Assembly: GCA_910584145.1 (NCBI GenBank)
Contig: CAJTXX010000019.1
Coordinates: 1 to 38,430, forward strand
Direction: 5' to 3'
Length of the DNA: 38,430 nucleotides
Origin: an uncultured Eggerthellaceae bacterium
GTDB lineage: Bacteria > Actinomycetota > Coriobacteriia > Coriobacteriales > Eggerthellaceae
Below are positions 28,001 through 36,800 of the stretch, in pieces. The notes under the pieces were generated by a model. It made no database searches, was not told the DNA's origin, and saw nothing but the letters and a program-made list of their open reading frames with translations. Position 1 is the first letter of the stretch. Every line of letters begins with the position of its first letter. A program made the translations under genes and the position numbers.

Positions 28001-28303
28001 TATATCGACGGGCGTGGTGTCGTCCATCACCACAGCGAAGGCCGACTTCACCGCCACGCCCACCTCGGTGCTGATGGCCGCTCCTTCGCGCCCGGAGCTG
28101 CCCGTGCCGTCTGTCCCTTCCGACACATGCGTGCCGTATGCCCCAGCACGGGCGCGCAGCTCCTGCGCTTGGCCGGTGTCCATGTTGCGCGGTGTCGTGG
28201 CCGCGAACGCCGCGGCCGGGTTCAGCCCCGCCACCATGCACACGGCAAGCAGAACAGCCATGAATGTACGTGCGTGTTTCCCCATTACGCTTCCCATGTT
28301 CAT
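22091..28303 (-). CDS. Giant repeat surface protein with LAQTG sorting tail
   Basis: The 2070-residue protein has a signal peptide (about 1-35, ending AAAFA). An N-terminal region of some 360 residues of unknown fold is followed by a long series of about 75-100-residue modules of the bacterial-repeat (Flg_new_2 / InlB-like) type. Each has a pattern like G..SP.G...V..G....F.P..GY.......G. The tail has LAQTGD, a hydrophobic helix and RRKKKEEA. LAxTG is the motif reported for class E sortases, unlike the LPQTG of the neighbouring gene. The start at 28303 has AGGAAG seven bases upstream; an ATG at 28297 is nearly as good, and the longer frame to 28369 has no signal-peptide logic. Its ligand is unknown; adhesion or a stalk-like role is inferred from architecture. 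Confidence 0.85.
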   Translation of the reverse strand: MNMGSVMGKHARTFMAVLLAVCMVAGLNPAAAFAATTPRNMDTGQAQELRARAGAYGTHVSEGTDGTGSSGREGAAISTEVGVAVKSAFAVVMDDTTPVDIDDARQLYQGAYVLEATLSGGNAIAGDAPHYDYRWVRQVLVREGDAAGTFADDEAYNEASPWRTTPIEAGSDSNEAHVQLDLADDAAQLDFRNQAQYRYTVVGRDGASISRTADPGVIVNCNAHYADQTVESDGVSVRGLIHVGDPALDLTDLLAQPGAALSLLLEAAAGKRLDCAFDMTITEQLAVNHGEPAYLAPLTSIRIPVSADAPAEVVVLRVAPAAPGAASAVEALGPFTVVEQDGERFVELVAGTAGLDSLATGIYAIAYTAADADGDPFPPVSVTSRVDAGGGGTVSILGERLYAQGTTVRYTFLPFTGYALSKVVVAEGDADRPDSYREYLVGATSDSAFGANYLDYTTVKLATPAEQPRPITITAYYVRVDVPEGTLPVQVDASVVEGEGSVSIDGGTEGAQGRWAKTIPAGSAATVRFNPEPGSVLDHAEMQTASGDRVRVEVLNGSLTLPAVAEDTSVFAYFRFGTPIAYPELTVSVDCGEHGSLSATSPVFYGQPSAVQALPDKGFRLAELWYTFDDDAHQVHYPLSSAGAGSHVVDHVLGNITVHARYTPATMPVKVESGTGGTASASYDKGDGTQEFGKRIDFPGETLTDVGASSDLVLTVVPDEGKQPVVNVVTKDGQTVPVLPDADGRFTIPNDLLKDAEKVTIDYVDMVPDTLSVNVSFPDSGAVVQRVGQSGALAPGEYLIGNIRPDAGLTLDVQLSETHEGLKVEVVDMATGNLIKDMSPEGLPGSTMYHFGSDLLGADKLIRVTCQPRPDLPPAPDTITVTASCTGGTISPREATVSGDRDVVEDVSFAIEADEGNALDCIVLSTADGATLTLFAANQDSGIERTPDGGWRFVLSSGRIKYDGYVKVHALMKDAPAPGVLYTVTPVLVDAQGNEVGSAEAHGQVSPNAPFTVPAGGSALLSFIPDRAGNGMYRAEYSVNGGPFTPSARGSLLLMGIQEDQTVRVRFVLDGTGEEREMHTVVVGVLGSGGAVQPAGSLQVAHRANLPVSFLPSAGYELSYVVVDRGTDAEAVYGAESLAATAGQFVLHDVTSDHTVFAVFVPTGAVDDLVKWTVSAGEHGMANPSGTVYAKISEGGKDIAITPDAGYVISEIRVNGQPVNFADDPRFAGTAFGGTFTLPAVEGGGGTFEVLFAPRAVQVKLHAKVVGSGGVVSPAGDTLAVVGQQQTLTFVPDAGYDLDRAYFTDSFGNPLEGGSITAAALAGNRYSYTFTVANETWVECSFKKLADGEGPSGAEDKRLLDVHASAKGEGVLSPSGNLKLYDDGSLTFVVQPKPGYLLQSLTLGGNDVAGQVQGGVFVLSGQAAAAAAKGDLVELKAVFAKAPEKYVDVEVSAGSGGTVSPSGTVQVIEGDSLPISMKPDPGKQVAAIELTFKNPDGTTYTQTIPWNGDTYTLPGVPGNLVEVHVRFEDAPTPKPPVSTLAVTPEVAYGSAGLGTVSPDRTVDITEGGSALFTFVPALGCEVVSVELDGTEVAGRGALRCYISYEQLQALGGASHRLVVAFGRTEELPPTPPDTGDEEVTVTAEASGPGSVSPEGPFLALKGASQAFTFTYDNRHAYVESLTVTTGSGADALTETIDVWEFATAYTIGALSADTHVRVRFAESPDKENPGFDATEYVTITGVAVTGACERGAVGGAIHPAGPVRVVSGMNSQRFLFRAMPGYAVDSVTVQTGTGSDAAVRTLSADELALGSVIVAGVTADTTVVARFVPECFLVDVSSGAGGSLLPEGKAIKVAYGAKLQLLVQPEAGYELDKITTTGSVEHEGKAAQGVQTAGAQALDGRAGTLDRHTFAVGGSGTVYASFKTDGTGGTDVPEGRHAITASAAGHGQIAPEGQQVYAHGATAIFTLRPEIGYQPVSVTVKDAAGERTVKSTSTSFALVVESDGEVIAHFAPVSPAGSNTHTARLVRTLQSLAQTGDGAAVGFVALAGVACAAAGSALLLAGRRKKKEEA

Positions 28304-28343
28304 CCCTTTGCTTCCTGGCCCTTCGATCTTCTCCAAGGTGAGG

Positions 28344-28380
28344 CCCATCCCCGGATGCAGCACGTGCATACCGGGATGGG
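28344..28380. repeat. Long hairpin in the spacer before the LAQTG protein gene
   Basis: Arms 28344-28359 and 28365-28380 (16 bases, two mismatches, five-base loop) begin 15 bases past the stop of the upstream gene. On the minus strand no U-tract follows (CCTCACC). It could attenuate or stabilise the message between the two genes. Confidence 0.55.
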
Positions 28381-28395
28381 TCTACCCGCTCGGTG

Positions 28396-29187
28396 CTACT
28401 TCTCCACGATCACCGCTATCTCGGCTGCCGCCTGGCCTATCACGTCCTCGCTCTCCGGGTCGTATGCGTAGAACATGGCGGTGCACTCGTAGTTGCCAGC
28501 TGCCAGCGGCACATCCAGCGTGTCGGCTTGTATGTGGTAGTTCGGCTCTATCAGGTCGGTCTCGTATATCTGCTGCCCGGTGGCGTCTTCCACGATCACC
28601 ACGCGCATGAGGTAGCGGTTGCCGGGCACGTTCTCTATGCGCAGCTCGCCGGGGCTGCGCCCATCGGGGAACTGCACGGTGGAGGCGATGGATATGTTGA
28701 ACATGCCGTCGTCCACCACGCGGTCGAGCTCGGCTTGTATCTCGGCTTCGGTCTTGCCCTCCAACTGCCCGGCCGTTCCCTGCCGCGCGCTCTTGCCGTC
28801 AGCCGTGAAGAAGAGGAACACCAGCACCGCCGCGGCCACCACAGCCGCCAGCGCTAGCAACAGCAAGAACCAGAACAGCGGCCCGCGCTTCTTCTTGCGC
28901 GGCTGCTCGGACGGCACCGAGGTGGCAGGCGGCACATACTGCGGAGCATGCTGACCGTAATACACCTGCTGCCCAGTCTGCGGCTGCACGTACACGCAAG
29001 GCGCTTGGCTAGGCGAGACGACCGACCGATCGCTCTGCGTGTATGGCACATACGAAGATGGGTCGGGGACCGCCGCACCCGAGCGGTCCGCTGAACCCAT
29101 CCCGTACCCGCGCAATCGACCGCCGACGGCATCATGCGCCTGTCTTCCGACGTTATATACGTTCACATGGCGGTCGCTCGCGGTCAT
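28396..29187 (-). CDS. Membrane-anchored beta-domain protein (paralogue 2)
   Basis: A 263-residue protein with a Tyr/Gln/Pro-rich cytoplasmic N terminus, a basic stop (PRKKKRG), one membrane helix (about 103-127) and an extracytoplasmic domain. That domain is clearly homologous to the one encoded at 30080-30754. Shared segments include EIQAELDRVV, GMFNISIAS, IENVPGNRYLM and a GQAAA-containing end. The domain family is not one I can name with a function. The start at 29187 has AGAGGA six bases upstream; the frame continuing to 29331 overlaps the upstream gene. The gene begins 28 bases after the small secreted protein gene, so the paralogues flank it. A role in holding or displaying the secreted protein is inference. 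Confidence 0.75.
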   Translation of the reverse strand: MTASDRHVNVYNVGRQAHDAVGGRLRGYGMGSADRSGAAVPDPSSYVPYTQSDRSVVSPSQAPCVYVQPQTGQQVYYGQHAPQYVPPATSVPSEQPRKKKRGPLFWFLLLLALAAVVAAAVLVFLFFTADGKSARQGTAGQLEGKTEAEIQAELDRVVDDGMFNISIASTVQFPDGRSPGELRIENVPGNRYLMRVVIVEDATGQQIYETDLIEPNYHIQADTLDVPLAAGNYECTAMFYAYDPESEDVIGQAAAEIAVIVEK

Positions 29188-29215
29188 CAAAGATCCTCTC
29201 GAATCGGTCGTGCAC

Positions 29216-30007
29216 CTACACGCCCGTCTTAGCTGCACCCACGGTATAAGTGATGCGGAAGGCGTTATCAGCCAGCACCGGATCGGGATCCTGCGGGTTG
29301 GATGCATCGCCGAGCAGGATGCTCCCTTCATTCACATTCCGCAGAATGGAGTTACGGCCCGATAGGAGCAGGCCCATGATGGACGGCTCATCGTCGCTCA
29401 CCTTGCGCTCGACGATCCACGACGGATCGATGGAAGCATCCAACGCTGTCGCCAGATTCAGCGCACCGCCGGTGCCCTTGTTGCCCTCGTTCCACTGCGT
29501 CTTGTTGCTGCCGCTCATCCCGCTCTGCGCCTCAGACGGTTCCAGCGTCAACTCAAGATCGCCGATAGTCCCTGTGTGCGTATTGTTGTCAGCATTCAGG
29601 CTGGCAACGACCGCCCACTCGCCTGAGCTGCTATCCGTTACTTGGATGTTCTTGATGGCGACAGGATAGCTCGAGTAGTTCTCAATGCGATATCCCGTGG
29701 TAGCTGCAGGATCGAATGCGCCGTTGGTATAGTTCTTCAATCCCGCCGACGGATGCAGCACGCTAGTGCCAGCCGAGTCGGCGACGATGGTCACATCCAA
29801 CGGCACTGCTACATTGATGTTCGTGATCATCGTCGCGATCTTCACGTCGGTATACACCGAATCGTTTTGCTTCAGGTTCTCGGTATGATCGCTGTAGATA
29901 CCGATATCGGTACCATACTCGTCTGCGGCGAACGCCGGAACGGCGCACCCCATGGCGAGCGTTGCGCTCAATGCCAGGGCACCTAACGCTTTCCCACTCT
30001 TTTTCAT
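29216..30007 (-). CDS. Small secreted protein of unknown family
   Basis: A 263-residue protein with a clear signal peptide (MKKSGKALGALALSATLA..., cleavage likely after AFA, residue 27). The mature part contains NINVAVPLDVTIVADSAG, GYRIENYSSYPVAIKNIQV and a C-terminal NAFRITYTVGAAKTGV. The pattern suggests a beta-sandwich surface protein, perhaps like WxL-type or fibre-forming secreted proteins, but no diagnostic motif is present. It has no sorting signal or membrane anchor. The ribosome binding site is strong (AAGGAGG eight bases before ATG), suggesting abundant product. It lies between the two membrane-anchored paralogue genes. Confidence 0.75.
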   Translation of the reverse strand: MKKSGKALGALALSATLAMGCAVPAFAADEYGTDIGIYSDHTENLKQNDSVYTDVKIATMITNINVAVPLDVTIVADSAGTSVLHPSAGLKNYTNGAFDPAATTGYRIENYSSYPVAIKNIQVTDSSSGEWAVVASLNADNNTHTGTIGDLELTLEPSEAQSGMSGSNKTQWNEGNKGTGGALNLATALDASIDPSWIVERKVSDDEPSIMGLLLSGRNSILRNVNEGSILLGDASNPQDPDPVLADNAFRITYTVGAAKTGV

Positions 30008-30053
30008 GGCTCATTCCTCCTTGTTCGTACAAGCCACTGTCCTTGTTATATCC

Positions 30054-30071
30054 AGCGGCTCCCACGCCGCT
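30054..30071. repeat. Hairpin between paralogue 1 and the secreted protein gene
   Basis: AGCGGC and GCCGCT form a 6-bp stem with a six-base loop, just past the stop of the 224-residue gene. It is followed by GGATATAAC on the minus strand rather than a U-tract. Confidence 0.35.
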
Positions 30072-30079
30072 AAATACCT

Positions 30080-30754
30080 CTATCCCAGTACGTCGATGGT
30101 TATCTTCGCGGCGGCTTGGCCCACCTCGTCGTAGGTCGTCTCGTCCAACGCCGAGAACGTGGCGGTGGCAGGGTATGAACCAGCCTCCAAGTCCTGCGTC
30201 AGCACGATCTGCTCGATGAATTGGTTCGGTTTCAGCACACCCGATTCGTAGAGCACATCGCCCGTGTCATCAGAGGTTATGGTCACTTTCATCAGATACC
30301 GATTACCGGGAACGTTCTCGATGTAAGCCGTGCCCGGCGAGGTGCCGTCATCGAACTGGATGATGCTGGCGATGGAGATGTTGAACATGCCCTCCTCTAC
30401 CACGCGATCGAGTTCGGCCTGTATTTCCTCCTGGGTCTTATACGGCGCCTGACCATCCTGCGCGTTCGCATCGAACAAAGCCGAGCCGTTGCACGCGAAC
30501 AGCCACACGCACAGCCACACAGCCACCGCCGCCAGCACAAGACCGATAACGAGAGCAGCCGTGCGAAGAGCTCGCTTTTTAGGTGCCGGCGCGTCAACCG
30601 GCGCCCCATGAGCAATTGCTGCCGTGCTCGCGCCTGACGCGGGCATGGTCCCTCCTTGCCGCTGGCCGCCTAGCGCTCCAGTGCTTCCAAGATCGCCAGC
30701 CGCGGGCCGCGGCATCGACCCGCTCTCGATGTTCATCTTCTTGTCTTTCGCCAT
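30080..30754 (-). CDS. Membrane-anchored beta-domain protein (paralogue 1)
   Basis: A 224-residue protein with a Gly/Ala/Pro-rich cytoplasmic N terminus, basic KKRALR, one membrane helix (about 65-87) and an extracytoplasmic domain shared with the 28396-29187 product. Matching stretches are EEIQAELDRVVEEGMFNIS, IENVPGNRYLMKVTI, LYESGVLKPNQ and the GQAAAKI ending. N-terminal regions of the two paralogues are unrelated, so conservation is limited to the outer domain. AAGGA lies about nine bases before the ATG. It follows the giant phase-variable gene by 119 bases. Function unknown. Confidence 0.75.
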   Translation of the reverse strand: MAKDKKMNIESGSMPRPAAGDLGSTGALGGQRQGGTMPASGASTAAIAHGAPVDAPAPKKRALRTAALVIGLVLAAVAVWLCVWLFACNGSALFDANAQDGQAPYKTQEEIQAELDRVVEEGMFNISIASIIQFDDGTSPGTAYIENVPGNRYLMKVTITSDDTGDVLYESGVLKPNQFIEQIVLTQDLEAGSYPATATFSALDETTYDEVGQAAAKITIDVLG

Positions 30755-30873
30755 GCTTCGAATTCCTTTTCATCCTTCAGATCGGGGTTTTCCTGATCCA
30801 GAGATACGTTGCCCTAGACCATGCGACCATTCCGCATAGCCTTGCTGCCTCTGCCTCGCGCTATGAACGGCTC

Positions 30874-33800
30874 CTAATCGCTCCGTCGCGACGGCACCGC
30901 ATCGAACATCGTGTAGGTGTAGCCCGATTCCTTGTCGAGCTCCAACCCCCAGGTCAAACGCGCCAACGGCTCATCCCAGAACTTGGTGTTCATCACAAGG
31001 CCGGTTTCTGGGTCGACATCCAGCTCTTTGCTGAAATTCACTCCATCCCAATAATCGGAGTCGAGATAGAGCCTGCCCGCGAGGCGTGCCGGCCCCGCAT
31101 CAGTCGCCTTGCCGATGCGCCCCACCTTGGTGAAGTTCTGGTTATCCAAGTCGAAATCCCGCGACGACCATGTGTCATCGCTCTCGCTCTCGTCCAGCGT
31201 CAAGGAGCTGTCGCCGCTCTTGAATCGATAGTCGAAATAAAGCAGCCGCTTACCCGTACCTGGGAATACCTTGTTGAACGTCTCTTCGTTCAGCTGAGAG
31301 CGTACGCTCAGGTCGATCTCGGCTGGCATCTGAGAATAGAACGAAGCGGTACCAGCGCGCCACGTGGTGCGGTCGCTCATGTCCACCACGATGCGCGTCG
31401 CGCCCTCATGCGTGGGGATATCCATGCTCAATCGCGGTTGCCACACCGCATACAGGTGTATCTCATCGGGGTCCGCATCGAGCGCCAACAATCCGTGCGC
31501 TTTCATAGCCTCTACGATATCGCGCACCGAGCACGTGGACGGGATCACCGTCTCCTTGGCGCCGTCGGTCTCGCCCATCTTGTTGGAGAAGCTCCACCCA
31601 TACAGATCCCAGCCGGATATCTTATCCTCGTCCAAGAGCCAATCGGCCGCAGGCATAGCTGACTTGCGCTCGTAAGGCAGACGACCGCTGTACGCACCGT
31701 TATTGAATTCCAGAGGGCCGCCTTCCTCGGTGGTCAGCTGATAGAACTTCAGAGCATAGCCCGTCAGCCCATCGGTGCCCTTCTGCTTCCATTGCGCATA
31801 CAGGTCGATATCACCAGCGGTCAAGTGCGTATGCCGATCATTCTCGTGGTAGAGCACATCACCTTCCGGCGACAGCGACCATCCCTGGAATTCGTAGCCC
31901 GTGCGCACCGGCGTCTTCGCCCAAATGCTCTTCGTCTCGATCTCGTAGCGGATATCGAAATATGGCGGCTCGGGGAACTCGAACACCGTGTCGCCCGTAT
32001 CGCCCACATTCTGATGGTAATTCACCCGGTAGATGTTAGCCTCCCACGACGGGTCGCGCGTAACGTCCTCGGCGAACTTGTTCGTGGCCGCGATGATGCG
32101 CCCGTGCTCATCCACCACATCGGGATATCCCTTGAATGTCCAGCCGATGCGCTCGGGCAGCACAGGAAGCGACGTTGTCTTATTCGTGCAACCCTGGTCG
32201 GTGTACCACGCATCGTCGTAACGGACATAGATGGTCTCTGTGCCGGGCTTTCCTGTAGCGTCCTTGTTGGTTAAGGTGATCTTATAGACGTTCGCTGTCC
32301 ACTTCGCTGCGAAGGTGAGGTGACCATATGTGCCACGATTCACGGTAGCGGTAGTGCCCGAGATGACCACGCCGCCACCAGCTATGTTGGACGCGCCCGA
32401 AACAGTCCAGCCGGCGAACGTGTACCCACGGCGCTCGGGGTTATTCAGCGTGAAGGTAGCTGTTTCTATGGTGTAGCTCGCCGGGTTCGCCTTGCCTGAA
32501 GGCACGCTGCCGCCACCTAAGTTATAAGCGATATTGTACGTGTTAGCGGTCCAGCGAGCCGTGAAAGCAAGGTTCCCGTAGGTACCACGGTTCACTGTTG
32601 TGGTAGTGCCATTGGCCGACACGCCACCCCCGGTTATGCTCGATGCGCCCGAAACCGTCCAGCCGGCGAACGTATAACCCGCCCGCTCGGGATTATTCAG
32701 CGTGAAGGTAGCTGTTTCTATGGTGTAGCTCGTCGGGTTCGTCTTACCCGAAGGCATGCTGCCGCCAGCAAGGTTATATGAGATGGTATACGTATTCACG
32801 CTCCAGCGTGCATACAACGTAGCCGCGTTCGCCTTGTCCCACTTGTGGGCACTGGCCAGAGCTGCTGTGTAATACTGCGTGCCGCCGCTCGCTGCGCTGG
32901 TATCGTACCAACCTGCGAACGTGTAGCCCGCGCGCGCCGGTACGCCATTCACAAGCGGTGTCGGCATGTCAGCATCATAGGTTGCCTGCACCGGAGAAGG
33001 TCCGCCCGTACCACCATTCGCATTAAAGCTGACCTGGTATCTGTTCGGCGTCCAGCGCGCATAAAGCGTGGTATCGGTTATCTTGTTATAGGTGCGAGCG
33101 CTGGCTCCTGCTGCGGTGTAGTACTGCGTGCCGCCGCTCGCTGCGTTGGTGTCGTACCAGCCGCCGAAGGTGTAGCCAGTGCGCGCGGGCGCGGTGGTGG
33201 AGATGGTCGGCATATCCTTGCTGTAGGTCGCCTTCACCGTGGCCGTCTGACCACCGGAACCGCCGTTCGCGTTGAATGAGACGTTGTACTGGTTGGGTAT
33301 CCAGCGCGCATAGAGGGTCGCGTCATTCGCTTTATCCCAGGCGCGTGCGCTCGCGCATGCAGCCGTGTAATACTGCGTGCCTCCCGTTTCTGCGCTGCTG
33401 TCGTACCAGCCGCCGAAGGTGTATCCAGCCCTGATCGGCTTCGCTGTGGAGATGGTCGGCATGGCTGAGCCGTAGGTAGCTTTAACCGAAGCGCTCTGAC
33501 CCCCGGAGCCTCCATTCACATTGAATGAGACTGTGTAGGAATTGCCTGTCCAGCGGGCGTAGAGCGTCGTGTTGCTCGTCTTATCCCAATTGCGAGCGCT
33601 GGCTCCTGCTGCGGTGTAGTACTGCGTGCCGCCACTTGAGCCGCTGGTGTCGTACCAGCCGCCGAAGGTGTAGCCGGTGCGCGTGGGTGCTGTGGTGGAG
33701 ATGGTCGGCATGGCTGAGCCATACGTCGCCTGAACCTTTGCCGTCTGACCGCCGCTACCGCCGTTCGCATTGAATGAGACATCGTATCTGTTGGGTGTCC

Positions 33801-36800
33801 AGCGGGCGTAGAGCGTTGTGTTGCTCGTCTTATCCCAATTGCGAGCGCTGGCTCCTGCTGCGGTGTAATATTGCGTGCCGCCGCTCGCTGCGTTGGTATC
33901 GTACCAGCCGCCGAAGGTGTAGCCGGTGCGCGTGGGTGCGGTCTTGCTGATAGAGGGCATCGCCAGCCCCCAGCTGGCGGTCACGTTGGCTGCCTGTCCT
34001 CCGCTGCCCCCATTAGCATTGAACGAGACCGTGTTCGTATTGCGCACCCAAGCACCGATCAGGGTCGCATCGCCAGTAAAATCACGAGCTCGAGCACTGG
34101 TGCCGTTAGAGTAGTAGTAGAGGATCTGATTCTGCCCACTAGGCAGCTGATATCCTATGAAGGTATAACCCGTTGCCGATGGCACCGTGATGCTAGGCAT
34201 AGCCTGTCCATAGGTTGCCGATACTGATGTCGTATGGTTCGTACTACGATTCCCGGCATCCGATGGGAAGTTCGGATTCAAAGTCACCGCCGCTGTTCGC
34301 CATACAGCGTATAGGGTAGTGTTCGACGTTAGCATCATCATCATATTAGACAGAACGTCACTTGAACCAGGTTCAACCCATCCAAGAAAATCTTTGTTCG
34401 AAGGTTCCACCGTCCACTCCGGTCGGGCCTGCCCATACTGTGGATGCACAGCGCCCGGTATCCGCATATCGGTTTCACCCATTGAGAACATGTAGGCACT
34501 GTTCAAAGTTATAGAATCACCAATAGGAACATCTATCGATCCTGAAACGGTGCCGCTTCCATACAGCGAAATGCTATTCGGATGACCAGATGAAATTAGT
34601 GTCAGACTATACCCGCTCTCCCAATGAGCGTATAAAGTCAAGTTGGCAGTTCTGACCCACTTCCCAGCATCAATACCACCACTGACAGACTGCCATTGAT
34701 GAGAGTTAGAAATCCAATAATTCCCATTGCTTGCACCATCAAACCATCCGACGAATCTATAACCCGCCCGCGTAGGAAGGCCACCGGTGAGTGCAGGAGG
34801 CGTAGCCCCATACGTTGCCGTCAGAGATGAGGGTGCTCCGGTACCGCCATTAGCATTAAAGGACACCGTGTACGTATTGGGCGTCCAGCGAGCATAGTAG
34901 GTTCTGCTGCTGGTGATGCGCGGGGTGCTGCCACCGCCGTCGCATACCTTCGTGCCACCTGTGGCCTCTGTATACCAACCTGCGAATGTATATCCAGTTC
35001 GAGCATTCGGCGTGGGCGCGGTTATGATCTCGTAAGGTCGTGCCGTGCTGGACCCCGTGCCGCAGGTACCACCGTTCGCATTCCAGGTGACCGTCGAGTT
35101 GTTGGCGCCATTGAGGTAGATATTCACCCGCTGATGGAGATACGGTTGAACGTATAGATACGCAGTGTTTGAACTGCTCCCTTTCACCATAGCCGTTGTT
35201 GCCAGAACCGCGGCAACCGAAGCTGTTGCATTGTTGAATCGCACCATCCAAGCCGAAGAGACCCCAGCTATAGAAGTGCTAGTGGTGACGTTTGTGTTCG
35301 AATTCACGAGTCCGATACGATAAACTACGTCGCCTCGACTGCCATTATGCTCTCCGATTTGATCTATACGGCTTCCCCACTGTCCAACTTGATTTGTGAA
35401 CACATCAGGCTTATATGGGTTATTTGTGCGCTCATACGTATTGCCAACACCGCTGCCGTTACCCGTCTGGGAGAAAATCCTCATGACGATCTTCTTGCCG
35501 CTTGGCACGTAGTAATAAACATAGGGATCGCTCGTTGCCCGAGCATCTGCGGGTGCTACGGATGCGCTCAGAGCCGTAGCTCGGGATATCATAGGAACAC
35601 CATCGGGGGTAGTGAAGTCTTCACCTTCGAGAGCTTCCGCCCCTTCTAGCCCGGAAGCCTCGTCAATGGCTTCCCCGACATCCTCAAGATCAACATCTTC
35701 ATCCGCTATATCAGCTTGATCATCAGCGGTTCCTTCTTCACCCGCGAACCCATCGCCGCCCTCGTCGATAACGTTCTTGACTTCATCGCTACCGGATGCG
35801 CCCTCTTCGGTCGCGTCAGACTCGCCGTCGTCGGCGCTCTCGGTGCCGTCCTCATCGCCGCTGCCGTCCTCAGCATCGGAATGATCGCCCGCTGCAACTG
35901 GCGGCGTAGCGGACACAGGACGGTTCACCACGATATTGGTAGTGGCCTTCGCTAGGATGCGCTCGTCTAGGTGCAGGGTTATATTCACAGGGACCGAACC
36001 AGGCTGTTTGGCGGTTACAGTGCCTGTAGTATCCACGCTGAGAGCTGCAGCGCGATATGAGGTACGAACCTCAATAGGCTCGGGCGCCAACAACTGGCCG
36101 CCGTCAACAAAGATATTCACCGACTGACCCGCATCGAGCGAGAAAGCGTCGCGTGCAGGCTGCACGCCATAGATGCATAGACGGTTACCCGCTGCGGGCA
36201 CACCAGTGGTCCAAGCAGTGTCGCCGGCAGGCACATAGATCGAGACACCCGTGCAGCCGTTAAGCGCAGTAGGAGCTACATCGGATACCGCAGCCAGCGC
36301 AACGATGGAGGTCAGATCGCCGCAGTCGGCAAAGGCGCCCGCCCCGATACTGGCCATTGTGGTAGGGAGTATCATCTGCTCGAGACCTGTCTCAGCGAAA
36401 GCGTGCGCACCTATAGCGCGCGTACCTTCGTGCAGATCGAGCCCCTTGAGCGTCCCGCATCCTTCAAATGCGGCCTCGCCGATATTCGTCACATTGCCTG
36501 GAATGCTCGCATCCGCAAGACCCGTGCAGCCTGCGAAAGCACGTGGGCCGATGGATGTGACGGTGTCAGGGATGACCACTTCGGTCAGCTCGGTCTGGCC
36601 CGCGAAAGCTTCTTCCGCGATGGTGGACACTGCATAGCTCACGCCATGCAAGTCTACGCTTGACGGTATGTCGCATTTGCCAGCGACCGGATCGTCACCA
36701 CGCCATGCCACCGAAAGCGTGTAATCATCCAACAACGAGAAGACGAGCCCGCTATCAGCAGAAGGAGCGACCACTGTGTCTCCTGGGCGCGCCAGATCGG

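Noticed and set aside
32290..34040. Repeat array considered as CRISPR
   Set aside because: The repeats are 249 bp, coding and contiguous, without short spacer-repeat alternation; they encode InlB-type protein modules.
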